Source: Escallonia rubra
Taxonomy: Eukaryota; Streptophyta; Magnoliopsida; Escalloniales; Escalloniaceae
Direction of reading: 5' to 3'
NCBI GenBank assembly: GCA_033065855.1
Contig: JAVXUO010001984.1
Coordinates: forward strand, 1 to 64,000
Length of the DNA: 64,000 bases
In this document: positions 23,428 to 34,981 of the stretch, piece after piece
How the letters are laid out: every line of letters starts with the position of its first letter
Position numbering within the stretch: the stretch's first letter is position 1
The notes under the pieces: generated by a model
What the model was told of the DNA's origin: nothing
The model's input: only the letters and a program-made list of their open reading frames with translations
Databases searched by the model: none
Program-made: the position numbers and the translations under genes

Positions 23428-24200
23428 GTGAATATAATGGCCACCAAGAATGTCATAGCTGATCTCGTTAAGGGTGAGAAACTTAACGGAGATAATTATG
23501 ACGTTTGGCACAAAAAGATGAAATTCATGCTGAACGAACAAGAGCTCGAGGAGCACTTGACCAAGGAGATGGTCGTGCCAACTGAGGCGCAACCCCTAAG
23601 AGACCACACTGCCTACCAGAAGTGGAATTAGAAAGATCGTAGTGCGCGCTACACCTTGTTGAGCAGCTTGCAAAATGATCTAATTGGGCAGTATGATGAA
23701 CTTCCAACTTGCAAAGCTTTATGGGAGCAGCTCAAGTTCTCTTTTGGTGGAACCTCAACTACGCGGCTTCGTAGCCTAGTGATCAAGTTTGAGGAGTACA
23801 CAAAAGACCCTAAGCATACCATGAGTGAGCATCTAAGGGTGATGTCCAATATGATTGGTAAGCTGAGGGATGCTGGACATGCGCTCACAGATGAGCAGCA
23901 AGTCAGAGCTGTCATAAGGTCCTTTCCTGCCTCATGGGCCAATATGAAACAGATATTGACCCACAGTGAAAACATCAAGAACTTTTCTAATGTTTCACAG
24001 CATGTCATCCTTGAAGCCGAAACTCGAGACGCTGACAAGACCCTAACTTATGTCGCCCAAGAGGGACCGCGCAATGCAAATGGCAAGCGCCGAAGACAAA
24101 GTAAGAAAGGTGAGGCTAGCACTTCTGCACCAAAGGAAGGGAAAATAAAGAAACGCAAGGGGGTTCACGCAATGCAAATGGCAAGCGCTGAGGTTTTTCC
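23428..24200 (+). pseudogene. copia-2 gag
   Basis: The frame begins MATKNVIADLVKGEKLNGDN and continues YDVWHKKMKFMLNEQE, a copia gag start. An in-frame TAG (23629-23631) interrupts it before KDRSARYTLLSSLQNDL. The capsid core (LWEQLKFSFGG, FEEYTKDPKHTMSEHL, VIRSFPASWANMKQIL) and a basic tail (GKRRRQSKKGEAS) follow. The zinc knuckle and protease expected next are missing. GCAATGCAAATGGCAAGCGC occurs at about 24072 and 24170, beside the point where the frame passes into unrelated-looking sequence, so a deletion or rearrangement is likely there. Confidence 0.83.
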
Positions 24201-24345
24201 TTTATTTTTAGGGGTAATAAGTTGGACATCTTTTTGGATTATGTTTTGTTCGGACATGGTTTTCGCATGGATAATCTTTTTTCAATTGGATTTAATTTAT
24301 TCTCAGTCCTCTTATTCTTATGTTGTGAATGATGATATTATGAAT

Positions 24346-25331
24346 GATTCTACCACCTGGCATGCGAGGCTGGGCCACATAGGCCAAGATATAATGACTC
24401 GTTTGGCTAGATAAGGCTTTTTGGGCCCACTCGCAAGAGTCAATCTATGAACATGTGAGGCTTGTTTGGCTGGTAAAGCATGCATGAAGCCTTTTGGAAA
24501 GGCTGTGAGAGCAACTCAACCACTTGAGCTAGTTCACTCTGACATATGTGGACCTATAAGTGTAAAGGCACGCCATGGCGCCTCTTATTTCCTTACACTA
24601 ATAGACGATTATACGCGATATGGTTATGTGTATCTGATATCTCACCGCTATGAAGCTTTGGACTGTTTCAAACGCTTTGTAGCAGAGGTTGAGAATCAGA
24701 AAGAGAAGAATTTAAAAACTCTTCGCATTGACCGGGGACACGAATATTTGTTAGATCACTTCAAGAAGTTCTGTGAGGAAAAGGGGATACGCAGACAACT
24801 TACTATTCCTAATACTCCACAACAAAATAGTGTTGCGGAAAGAAGGAATAGAACATTGTTAGACATGGTTAGGTCTATGATGGCGCAAGCAAACCTTTCA
24901 ATATCTTTTTGGGGGATGCCTTTTTTACTGCAGCCTATATACTTAATCGTGTGCCTTCACAGTCAGTTAAATCAACCCCTTATGAGCTTTGGAATGGCCA
25001 AAAGCCAAATTTGGATAACTTGCACCCATGGGGCTCAACAGGTTATGTTCACAGCATTTCTCATAAGTATGAGAAACTAGGGCCTAGAGCAAAGAAGAGT
25101 ATCTTTCTAAGGTATTCTGAAAACTCTAAAGGCTATGTGATGTATGGTGAACATCCAAATGTTGGAAGGATTGAAATAGAGTCTCGCGATGTTGATTTCA
25201 TTAAGAGTGATTTTCCTAGCATTAGAGACGCGAGTAAGAATCTTGACCTCTATGAGTTAGAGGAGGTTGAACCCTCATTTACCATCTCCAAGCGAAGGTG
25301 GGAAATTAGTTCCTCGTCCTGTTGTCGCTGA
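24346..25331 (+). pseudogene. copia-2 GAG-pre-integrase and integrase
   Basis: HARLGHIGQDIMTRLAR marks the pre-integrase motif; TAA (24412-24414) and a nearby TGA interrupt it. The integrase core shows LVHSDICGPI, LIDDYTRYGYVYL, RIDRGHEY and NTPQQNSVAERRNRTL. A one-base frameshift near 24912 (extra G in a G run) moves the frame to FFTAAYILNRVPSQS, then FLRYSENSKGYVMY. The catalytic acidic residues appear present. Confidence 0.83.
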
Positions 25332-25518
25332 AGATAGTGTAAGTGACCTTCAAACTAGTGGGAGTATCCCAGACAGTGGGAGCACACCATAAGGACCATT
25401 AGGTCAACAAGATTCTCAACTGCGTAGAGGTGCACGAGGAAGAGTTCCACGTCGTCGTTTTGAGATTGACGGAGAAATTCTTATATGCACTCCAAATGAT
25501 GAAGACGAGCCTACTTCT

Positions 25519-26619
25519 GTGGAAGAAGCCTTATCTTCGTCTGCTAGTAATGAATGGATGGCTGCAATGAAGGATGAGTTGAGCTCAATGGAAAAGAATC
25601 AGGTATGGGAGTTGATTGACCTTCCGCTAGGGCGCAAGACTATTGGAAACAAGTGGGTTTTAAAAGTCAAGCGCAAGGCAGATGGGTCAATTGACAAGTA
25701 TAAGGCACGTCTTGTGGCGAAAGGCTATACCCAACTGCGGGGTGTGGACTATGAAGACACTTTCTCCCCAATGGTGAGATTTGCTTCAATTCGCCTGATC
25801 CTAGCTATTGTCGCCCAGCAGGATTTAGAACTTTTTCATATGGATGTTAAGACTGCGTTTCTCAATTGAGAACTAGACGAAGAGATTTATATGGCTCAAC
25901 CCGAGGGTTTTGAAGTCAAAGGACATGAGCGCAAAGTTTGCCGTCTCAAACGTTCTATATATGGTCTCAAACAATCGTCTAGGCAGTGGTACTTTAGGTT
26001 TCATCATGCCATTACCTCTATAGGTTTTGAAATGATTGAACAAGACCATTGCATTTACGTAAAACGATCCAAGAAAAATATTCTAATCCTTTCTTTGTAT
26101 GTGGATGACATTCTTATAGCTGGGAATGACATGAGTTCTATTGTCGCCACTAAGCAGTGGCTATCCTCAACTTTTGAGATGAAGGACATGGGAGAAGCTA
26201 ATTATGTGCTCGGGGTTAAAATCGTACGTGATCGTTCAAAGAGACTTCTCGGTTTGTCTCAAGAGACATACATCAAGAAAGTCATTGAACGATTTCGTAT
26301 GCATAACTCAAAACCCATAGACACTCCAATGGACAAGGCGTGTACTTTAACAACAGACCAATGCCCAAAGAATGATGAGGAAAAGAATCGGATGTCCAAG
26401 GTGCCTTACGCGGCTGCAGTAGGAAGTCTGATGTACGCTATGCTGTGTACGCGTCCAGACATCTGCTATGCCGTTGGACTGGTGAGTCGTTATCAGAGTA
26501 ATCCTGGACCCGCTCATTGGGATACGGTGAAGAGGATCCTTCGATACCTGCGTGGAACCGCTTATCTCGTCTTGTGTTATCATGGTGGAGACTTGAGACT
26601 GAGAGGATTGGGGCGCTGA
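25519..26619 (+). pseudogene. copia-2 reverse transcriptase
   Basis: WMAAMKDELSSMEKNQVWEL, KARLVAKGYTQ, TFSPMVRFASIR, FHMDVKTAFLN and the catalytic LYVDDILIAGND are visible. The palm aspartates are kept, unlike copia-1A. One nonsense codon (TGA at 25867-25869, Gly position in FLNGEL) breaks the frame. Downstream, VGLVSRYQSNPGPAHW leads into RNase H, where the frame is lost near 26600. Confidence 0.85.
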
Positions 26620-27022
26620 TAGAGATAAGCGTATATCCACTTCAGGTGGAAATATCTCTTGGTGCAGCAAGAAAAAGTCTTGCATCGCCCTATCCACGAT
26701 GGAGTCGGAGTATGTTGCTTGTTCAGCAGCAGTCCAAGAAACTGTTTGGTTGAGGTCATTTTTACAGGCTCTAGGGGTTATAGCTCATCTAAATGAGGCT
26801 GTCGCTGTTCACTGTGAAAATACAGCTGCCCTAGATTTTGTAAAGGACCCCAAATATCATGCATAGGCTTTCTTTATCACTTCATTAGAACTTTAGTTGC
26901 GCAAGGAGAGGTGTCCATGAAGCATATACCTACTGGCAGAATGGTGGCTGATCCTTTGACCAAGCCCATTGCTAGAGCTACTTTCCTTTCTCACATTAGG
27001 AGTATGGGACTCCGTAGGTTTT
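26600..27022 (+). pseudogene. copia-2 RNase H, shattered
   Basis: Pieces in different frames recall copia RNase H: STSGGNISL, MESEYVACSAAVQE in a shifted frame, VKDPKYHA-stop, and the C-terminal MKHIPTGRMVADPLTKPI near 26918-26970, ending SMGLRRF-stop near 27022. Several small deletions and stops are needed to explain it. Confidence 0.75.
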
Positions 27023-28093
27023 GATATGTTTATGGCATTTTATGTACTTGACATTTATTATATTAAATTTTCGTTTCTTGATTTGAGTTTATTTTGGAAT
27101 GAATGGATAACCTTTGTGATTACATATGCATCCTTATTAAGAGTGTCATCAGGCTCGAATTGACCCACTCACACGGGTAATTCACCTTGGGGCTAAGATA
27201 GCGAGCAAGATGAGACATAATCGTCTTAGGCGCCAAGTGGGTGAATAAGATGATACAGTTTGTAATGCAAACATGTCGCCTTAGTTGGAGCTAAGATGAG
27301 ACCTAAAAATGAGTATCTCCACAACTCTATGTAGCCTGTTTATAGCCTAATGTAAGATTTCAGGCAGGCACTATGAGAGTGACTGGTCTGAACAAATCAG
27401 GTTAGGCGCTTGTACAGCGACTAGACTCAGATTCGTATGGCGTATTTTATACATTTATGTGCACGCCCTTGCGGGTTACGCCATAGCATGCAAATCATAC
27501 TGCATGTGCTAAATGCAGACCGACAGTGGGAGTGCTGAATGAATCCCTGCTTCGTCACTGTGTGAGCCATTTGGATCGAAATACTTTTGATCCTATGTAG
27601 TACCCTTCTCACCTTAGACTATGTCATGAAGATGATACTCAATGTCGCTACTTTAGCATGTACCCTTGGATCATGGATGATGCGGTCTCGCGGGGCATGT
27701 CTAGGAAAGCGGTTGGGTCTAATTGGAATGACATGAGGGCTTTGGGAAGAAAGTTCAATATTACACCATGTTGTGTGATTCATAGCCCGGGCGACTTTGT
27801 CGATTTTCGTTTCGATATGAGTCATGAATACATAACATATGAGAGGTTTAACACTGCTCATTATGAGGGATTTGAGAGTGTTTAATCTGGTGTAGTTGAA
27901 CTATCTGGGGTACATACGAGATAATTTTGAAGTGTTGTATTGTGTTAGTTGGTGATAACTTAATACAATACTCCTCAACTGGACATCCTTTCTCGTAGGT
28001 CGCACGTTCCATTTCCTGTATGAGGAGATTAGTGGACGAGAGATAAAGAGGGACTGTACGATTTATTTGCCCTGTGTGTGGGCGAGTGGGAGC
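27023..28093 (+). other. copia-2 3' non-coding region
   Basis: About 1.07 kb between the end of pol and the 3' LTR, without a recognisable gene. Short open frames (27427-27885) have no visible domain. The last bases, a GTGTGTGGGCGAGTGGGAGC-like purine tract, act as the polypurine primer in this family. Confidence 0.6.
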
Positions 28094-28503
28094 TGTTAAT
28101 AAATTGGGTCAATGGACCCATTATCCGCCCACTAACAGATAATGTGTATTTGTTAGTCTGGATAATTACAGTTAATTAGAAGATCTTTATCTCCTAAGTG
28201 TTTGAGGTAAAGTCAGTCTCTAATTGTATCTCTATATAAAGGCTAGAGATATCCCAATAAGTAAGAAGTGATAGCAATAATTTCTCTCTCTATAGCACTC
28301 TCTCTAGAGCAATCACCAAGCTCTAGGATTTGGTTCGTGGACGAAGAACCGACTCTAGTAGCCATTTTCGTACCTGCGAAAAAGATCAAGTGTGTTGGAG
28401 GCTCGTAACAACAAGGATCCTACGACGGAATTTTTGGAGATTTCGTACGGTATGTTTCCGAACCCATTACGTTATGTGGTAAGCGCATTAAATCATTTCA
28501 ACA
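28094..28503 (+). repeat. copia-2 3' LTR
   Basis: 410 bp, same ends as the 5' LTR; followed by TGATC, the right target duplication (28504-28508). Confidence 0.92.
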
Positions 28504-28589
28504 TGATCATTCATCGTACTTTTGGCGGAAAATGAATATCCCATAAATTTGATCATTCATCGTACTTTTCTCACACAGCACTATACATT

Positions 28590-29697
28590 GGACCAAGAAT
28601 TTTATTTGGGATTCCATGCACACTTGTGTATTTAATCTACAAATTTCGGAGAAGGCATTTGTCTGTGTTTGACATGATTGAAGGTTACTTACAAAGTTCA
28701 AGTGACCCCTCAAGCCTATTAGGTACTCTTACTCTGAAATTAGAGAGATGACCAAAGGTTTCAAGGACAAATTGCGTGGAGGAGGTTGTAGTTCAGTCTG
28801 CAACGGAAAGCTCCGTGGTAATCGTCTTGTAGCCGTAAAGTTATTAGCCATGCCAAAAGCTAATGGACAAGAATTGATCAATGACGTGGCAACAATTGGA
28901 TGAATTCATCATGTCAATGTGGTACATTTAAATTGGGCTTTGTGCAGAGAGATCCAAGTGCGCTCTCGTATACGAGTACATGCCAAACGGGTCCGTGGAG
29001 AAGTACATTATTTCTCGAGAGGCCATATCTCATTAAGCTGGGAGAGAAAGTCTGAAATCGTACTTGGAGTAGCTCGAGGCATTGAGTACTTGCACCGAGG
29101 CTGTGACATTCAAAATCTACACTTCGGTATAAAGCCACACAACATTCTTCTGAAGTGAACTTCATTCCTAAAGTTTCAGACTTTGGACTTGCAAAGTTGC
29201 ACCCAACTGATAGCAGTATTGTGACCTTCACTGCAGCTCGAGGAACAATTGAATATGTAGCTCCAGAGTCGATTAACAGAAGCATTGGAGGTGTGTCATA
29301 GTACTTATAGCTTTGGAAAGCTGCTGATGGAAATGCCAGCACAAAAAAGGACTTGATTGCAACTGAGGACTGTAGCCAGTACTTTCCTTATTGGGTCAAT
29401 GATCGTTTCAAGAAAGGTAAGGACGTTGAAATGGGAGATAGCACGGATGATGAAAAGATCACAAGGAAAATGACCTTAGTTGCGCAATGGTGCATACAGA
29501 TGAATCCAGTGGAGCGTCCTTCAATGACCAAAGTACGGGAAACGCTAGAAGGTGAAGTCGAACTCCTGCAGTTGCCCCCGGAGCCTCTTCAGTTGCCTCA
29601 AGGTACATCCATTCTTCATGAGCAAGCATCCAGCAGAGACTCATCGGAGTCGGTAGCATTGTTGTGCACTAACTCTTTTAAGTTAGCAACCTTTTAA
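28590..29697 (+). pseudogene. LRK unit 4, TM-kinase exon, dead
   Basis: A membrane segment (LLGIPCTLVYLIYKFRRRHLSV) is followed by degenerate LRK10L kinase in several frames: YSYSEIREMTKGF, a wrecked glycine loop (RGGGCSSV for GEGGYGSV), [38 protein letters not shown] and SDFGLAKL. The catalytic Asp is replaced by Gly (HFGIKP). Stops occur near 28900 and 29156, and a deletion near 29300-29340 removes much of the DVYSFG region. The tail is open from 29353 (MTLVAQWCIQMNPVERPSM). The ectodomain half is at 20640-21010. Confidence 0.87.
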
Positions 29698-31959
29698 ATT
29701 GCTGTAGATTGATATGTCAACATAAACAAACTTGGATCGTTGTTGATCTAGCTCTGTCATACTATAAGTCTATTTTCTAGTGCAGTGTCCCACTGTCTTT
29801 GCATCAGCTAAATGTTCAGTATGGTAGTAGAAGTTTGAAATAACTAATTTCAGCCTAAATTGAGTGTAGAAATTTTGAACGCACTTCCTTACGAGAAATT
29901 AAACTTTCTTCAAAGTTGGATGCAAAAGCAATTTGAGATGCACCAATGAGTCTTGTATGGACATCATTAGTTCTTGCCTAACCTACGGTTATGTCTACAT
30001 ACCCTGTCACTAAGGGGTTTCCAGGCTGGTGCCCCATAAGGACTATATTTTTGGTGCATCATGTGTGGTCTCGAAATATTCTTATTTTCAATATTTTGGG
30101 TGGCAAGCAATAATGGCTATGGTAAATGTCCCCTAAGGCTAAGAGGTTGAAGACCCCATTGACAGTGTAAGGGGACATTTACTGTCACAAGAGTACGTAG
30201 TTATGGTTTTGAAGAGCCCCTATTGGGCGTGTGAGGATTCAAAGTCGATCTAGTAGGATTCGACTCTCTAATATAAAGTTTTGGTAGCAACCACCAACGT
30301 GTTACTCTGAATCCTTTTCATGAATTTTCTGATGTGAGTTGATTGACTTGTTTACAGCTATGAATTCAGTGATCTTGAGTCATCAGAGGTAAGTGTTCGA
30401 CAAAATGCCTTCTGAACTCAGTTATTCAAAACTTTAAAAATAAGAAAAAAGAAAAGCCATCGACTTCTTGTAATACATTTGGGAGTGTGAAATTATATGC
30501 AACAGATGGTAGTTATCCTCCATTACTGTAACAGGAAACATTAAGATATTTCATGGAAAGCTGACCGTCTACATAAAAAATCATCGCATTATGGTGCAAT
30601 CTAAACTAATGCCTCGCAGGCCTTTTCTAGGAGTAACAAAGATCCTAATATCGGCTTGGATGCAGGTGACAGACCAATCATGATTGCTTTATCTAAGCTC
30701 CATCATGGTTCTATTCTCTAAATGTTTGGAAGTGGCTTTTACTATTCCTATTCAACATAAAAGATCAAATCTTATTTAAAGATATACTCCGTATTAGTTT
30801 CAAGAAACCATCATAATTTAGGAGATTCCTCAAGGGGCAAAGGTTGCATAGTCTTCAGGTCATACGAGTCCTGTTTTAAGTAGTGCTACTATGAATATAT
30901 TGCAGTAACAAAGTACAATGATTTTGAACACATCTGAAGTACTGAAACCATTTACAGGGATCTAGACATCATTATAAATCTTCGGGAGTAAATGATATTC
31001 CTTGGAGGTGGCCAATGGTTCAAAGACACTAATTATTGACAAAATACTGGTTCTTTTATGAATTGCTGCCTATCTTTGCATTGGCAAACTTAGCTCGGAG
31101 ATGACTGCCAAATCTTGTTGAAGAGCTCAGCCACGTGTGCTTGCATTCAGTGGCGGAATCCGGATTTCATTCCAGAAGGTACAAAAAATATATCGTAATC
31201 ACTAATTTTTTTATAAGTAAAATAATACACATAAATTGAGTGCAATTTCCGATAATACACAAAAAAAACATACTCAAAAGGATCCAAAATGTTTATTAAG
31301 TTTCATGAGAGTCACTAAAGACTCTTCGCGGTATAAAAAAAGCGAATACAAAAAAACCATTTAAGTGTTTACAAACGAAAGCACTAAATATGTCAATATA
31401 TATCTCAAGTTCTCAGCACAACATCAGATACCTAACAATTAACAAACTTACAAACAACGAAGCATCAATTTGAAAGCCGTAATTAGAACTTGCCGGTTAA
31501 TAGTCCTCATGCTCTTTTATGATAACCCCTAATTTTAAAATCCTAATTAAAACCCGAAACTTTAACCGTAAAAGAGGAGGCTGAAAAAACTACTTATTTT
31601 CCAAGAATTGGAACCCAACATCAAATTTCTAATTTGAGATGAAAACACATAATGCCAATAACGAAACAGCTCCCAAGAAATGAAATCCAACACAAGAGAG
31701 TACATTTTAAAGTCCCGATTTTAGAACTAAATAACCAAACAAGCTCAAGATCCAGCATGAATATCTTGAATAAATCAACAAGAAACATAGATTTACGCAA
31801 TTAGGAATTATGAATTGCTTATGCAACAAATCAGGAATTTAGGAAAGCAATTAAGAAAGCTAATAATGCGTACCTCAAAGTCAAAAGGCAAAGGACTCGT
31901 TATAGATTTAAGCCGTTAAATCAAAATCAGCTGTCACAAGAGATAATTAACTGCAAGCA
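29698..31959. other. Non-coding interval, AT-rich
   Basis: No gene or complete element seen. A small inverted repeat (TAAATGTCCCCT ... AGGGGACATTTA, about 30124-30181) could form a hairpin. GTGGCGGAATCCGG near 31151 resembles the terminal motif of hAT-type elements, without a visible partner. Confidence 0.35.
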
Positions 31960-33185
31960 CTCGCGGTGAATCGATGCACTCTCTTTTTACCTAAAACTAC
32001 AAGAACAACAATGACTTAACCTTAATCTTAATAGTTACCACAATCTTAATTATGGCAAACTTAATTGTAAAATCTCTCTCATATCGTGCCTTTTTTCTTA
32101 TGACATGCAATAAATAGAGCAAGTGAAGCAGCACAATTGGTAGTGAATGGAGGCTTTCTTTTTTTATCCGTCTTTATAAGAGCCACAATGACCCCTCTTT
32201 CTGAAGAAGGTCGAAAATTGCATTGGCCATGAAAAATTCATTTTATTTAGTCTTCTTCATATAGTTGTAACTATCTCTATTGTATTAATTACCTTTTAGA
32301 CAAATCAGATAAATCCACTATTTTGATGTGATCCTTATTGTTTGGGAATAATTATTTAACCTTTACTCATCCACTTTCAATACAAAAAGAAGAAGAAAAA
32401 GATAAATATATACTATCTAGTCATTTTACTGAGATAAAAAATAATTTATTTAGAAAGGTACCAGTACTAGAATGAAGTTCTACATGCCTTTAGATGAAGC
32501 TACAATTTTTCACATAACAGTGCATTCAATCTCCTTTGTTTATCATTATTATGGCTTAAGCATATTAAAGGGTAATCAATTAGTGTGATTATGACTGTGA
32601 TAAAAAAATATAACTTGGAGAGTCGTCACTTGAAATTTTTTATGGTGGAGAGCATAAAGAGGAGTCGTGATCTCCTGTTAATTATCACTTGAAGAGGCGT
32701 CACATGGAATTTTTTATGGCGTAGAGCATACAAAAAGAAGAGACAACGAAGTCATGTAAGAGTTCAAGCCGTAAATACTCCTTTGGGAAGGGAAGTTCGA
32801 ACTTGTAAGTAAGCACATTAAATAATAGCATGCTAACGAGCATACCGTTGATAAATATCGTCAATTAGGACACAATAGAGTCATATTCCCTCAATTCCAT
32901 TATATTTTTTCTGTTGACTTTTTACGGATTCTTAGGATATATGTGCGCTTATAAACATTGATTTTTCTCATTAGTTTTTTCCTAACTTTACTTGTAAAAA
33001 TGATACTTGATTGATCTATATTCAAGTCCAACTGAATGGTTATATTTACCAAAGTCTATTTAAAATTTCGAAAAAATATGAAAAGGAAGACAAAATGGAA
33101 TGGGAGGAGCACTTAAATTTTGTTATAACATGAAAAGCTACGCGGGCCTTAGCCTATATGACGTGGTGGCCCATTCATGGGCTCA
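31960..33185 (+). repeat. Cluster repeat, copy 1 (direct repeat of 47870-49080)
   Basis: About 1.2 kb of non-coding DNA that aligns collinearly with 47870-49080, for example GGCAAACTTAATTGTAAAAT, GGAAAGGTACCAGTACTAG-like and TAGCATGCTAACGAGCATAC blocks. The two copies have clear divergence and small indels. After 33185 this copy continues into an ATL gene fragment that the other copy lacks. Confidence 0.75.
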
Positions 33186-33289
33186 TTCCTCATGGTTGAA
33201 GTGTTGAGCCCTGTCAATTGACCGTAATTTTTCTTTCGGCTGTGATTAGTCTTTACCGTTTGATGCTGAGCCCAATTTACATTTGTCTT

Positions 33290-33660
33290 TCATCAGGACT
33301 TTCAAGGAGCGCTCTGATATGCCATAACAGTTGGAGCTGGGGTACCAACTCTCTTGTGTGCTGTTTGACTTTTTGCTTCGTTTGTGGTAGGGTCAAAGCC
33401 TACAACAGGGGAGGCAGAGGCCACTCCATCTCTGACTTTTCATCCATTGTGGCTCCTCAGCCCACCCTTGTCATGGGCCTTGATGGGCCTACCATAGAGT
33501 CGTATCCGAAAACAATCCTCGGTGAGAGCCGGCGCCTGCCCAAGCCCGACGACAATACTTTGCCCGATATGCTTGTCTGAGTACCCGAGTGTCGGCATTG
33601 CTTCCATGCAGATTGCATCAACAAATGACTTCGCCTGAATGCTACCTGTCCGGTTTGCCG
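33290..33660 (+). pseudogene. ATL-type RING-H2 E3 ligase fragment (ATL20/21/22-like)
   Basis: After a TTTGTCTTTCATCAG splice acceptor (about 33295), frames give a membrane helix ([13 protein letters not shown]), a linker ([31 protein letters not shown]) and a RING-H2 ([26 protein letters not shown]). That order is typical of the ATL20-22 group, which ubiquitinates proteins at membranes and also carries a GUB_WAK ectodomain in its 5' exons. Lesions: stops in the membrane segment, a frameshift before CPIC, loss of roughly ten residues in the RING including a metal-binding Cys, and a TGA before LRLNATC. The retained acceptor argues for a DNA-level fragment, not a retrocopy. Confidence 0.8.
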
Positions 33661-33666
33661 GAACCA

Positions 33667-33687
33667 CCCCCCCCCCCCCCCCCCCCC
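33667..33687 (+). repeat. Poly(C) tract, about 21 C
   Basis: Uninterrupted C run immediately after the RING fragment. Such runs are unstable and sequencing-error prone. Confidence 0.8.
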
Positions 33688-33714
33688 GCCTGATCAACGC
33701 CTCTTCAGATCTCG

Positions 33715-34040
33715 TAGGGTTTTCTTTATTTCGTCCTTTCCTTTTGTTGTTCAGTTTTGATCAAGTTCTAGTAATACTGAAATTGTAGCGAAACTTTGTA
33801 AGATAAGTTGATTCTCCACACTGTATAAAATTTTCAGCACCGAAATGCTCGTCCATTGCGTGGATTTTATGGCTTGTGTCACTAGTACATTCCTTAGCAA
33901 CAAATTAATACTTGGACAAAAGTTTGAACGTGCAGCCCTTGTTAAGTAGCCCTGTTAAGTAACAATAAAGCAACTCAACATACTAGAAGTCAATGTCACA
34001 TCGAGGATGAATTCAATATCCGAAATGTCTTCATCTCAAC
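33715..34040 (+). repeat. Duplicated flank (copy of 40310-40620)
   Basis: CAAGTTCTAGTAATACTGAA and the following 290 bp match 40322-40620 with moderate divergence, and the first part also matches 49100-49128. The interval ends at TCAAC, the left target duplication of the LTR element inserted at 34041. Confidence 0.65.
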
Positions 34041-34981
34041 TGTTGGAAAATATTCCATAACATGTATTTTATTAGCAAGCTTACAATAATAACGAGACTT
34101 AAGAATAGCAAAAAATAATAATAATAAAACAATTACCTCTCAATTATGTGAGTACGAAAAATACGTTTACCTTAACGCTCCATAATTCATTACATTGCTT
34201 TTACCAAATGTGGCGGTCGATGGTCCAAAGGATTTACCTTGAATACCTTATAAAATAAGTTGTTAAACTGGGTTGAGGCGCGGACTAGGTCGCTCTCTTT
34301 AAGACGGTTCGCGCCCCTACGGAATGTACCGGTGCAATAGGTTCCAACGCGCCGCCTCCAGGATACAACAGCCCAGCTCTTTTTCTGCTGTAACTTCTCT
34401 CAGTTTGCACTACCGGAGAAGCAGAAGCTTCACACAACACCTTACTTTGCCCCCAATGAAAACAAATATTGCAAAAATATATATCTCCAATAAAGAGACA
34501 TAACTTAAACTCAACATGAAAGAGGACATAATATAATCCCCATACAGCATAAGAATCTTGAGACACAAGGTCATGAAAATGGGTGCATATGAATGATTTC
34601 GGAGCTTGGCAGGTTAAACCAAAGCAAAAGCTCTCTATCCTCCTCTTTTTCAAGGCATACAATCATGCCCATATATATAGTCTGAATCATATCTAATGAG
34701 CATGAAAGGTTACAAAAGTATTTACATTCGCATTGAAAGAGAGGGGTGTTAAAATCTATTTATGACCAAACTTGTAACTGAAAATATGATGGATATTAAA
34801 TCCAAATAATTGAAAATTTTAGTAACCGAAGATATCAAATAATGATCAAAATTATAACTGGTTCAACTTCATTATCATGCTAGAAATGAGTTTGGTTGAA
34901 ATTCATTTTGTGTAACACTCTTTTTGTCTAACTGTGACTAAAATGGGGATTAATATTTTTATTAAAATACAAATACCAACA
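34041..34981 (-). repeat. LARD-like element, left LTR (3' LTR)
   Basis: 941 bp, almost identical to 38623-39563. A 125-codon minus-strand frame (34285-34662) is present identically in the other LTR and is not a gene of known type. Confidence 0.92.

Larger units (their letters stand above)
21196..28503 (+). mobile_element. Ty1/copia retrotransposon copia-2 (7.3 kb), inserted in LRK unit 4
   Basis: Complete structure: LTRs 21196-21603 and 28094-28503 (TGTTAATAAATTGGG...TTTCAACA), perfect 5-bp target duplication TGATC (21191-21195 and 28504-28508), PBS TGGTATCAGAGC (21605-21616, initiator tRNA-Met) and a purine-rich tract before 28094. Order is gag, integrase, RT, RNase H, hence copia. A long GC-rich leader (22.0-22.4 kb, many ACGCG repeats) and about 1.07 kb of 3' non-coding DNA (27023-28093) lie outside the coding part. 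The two LTRs differ at roughly 4-5% by eye, and coding frames have many stops, so this is an old, dead insertion. Confidence 0.93.

Noticed and set aside
34285..34662. 125-codon open frame, identical at 38867-39244
   Set aside because: Lies inside both LTRs of the LARD-like element; identity reflects LTR identity, not gene conservation.
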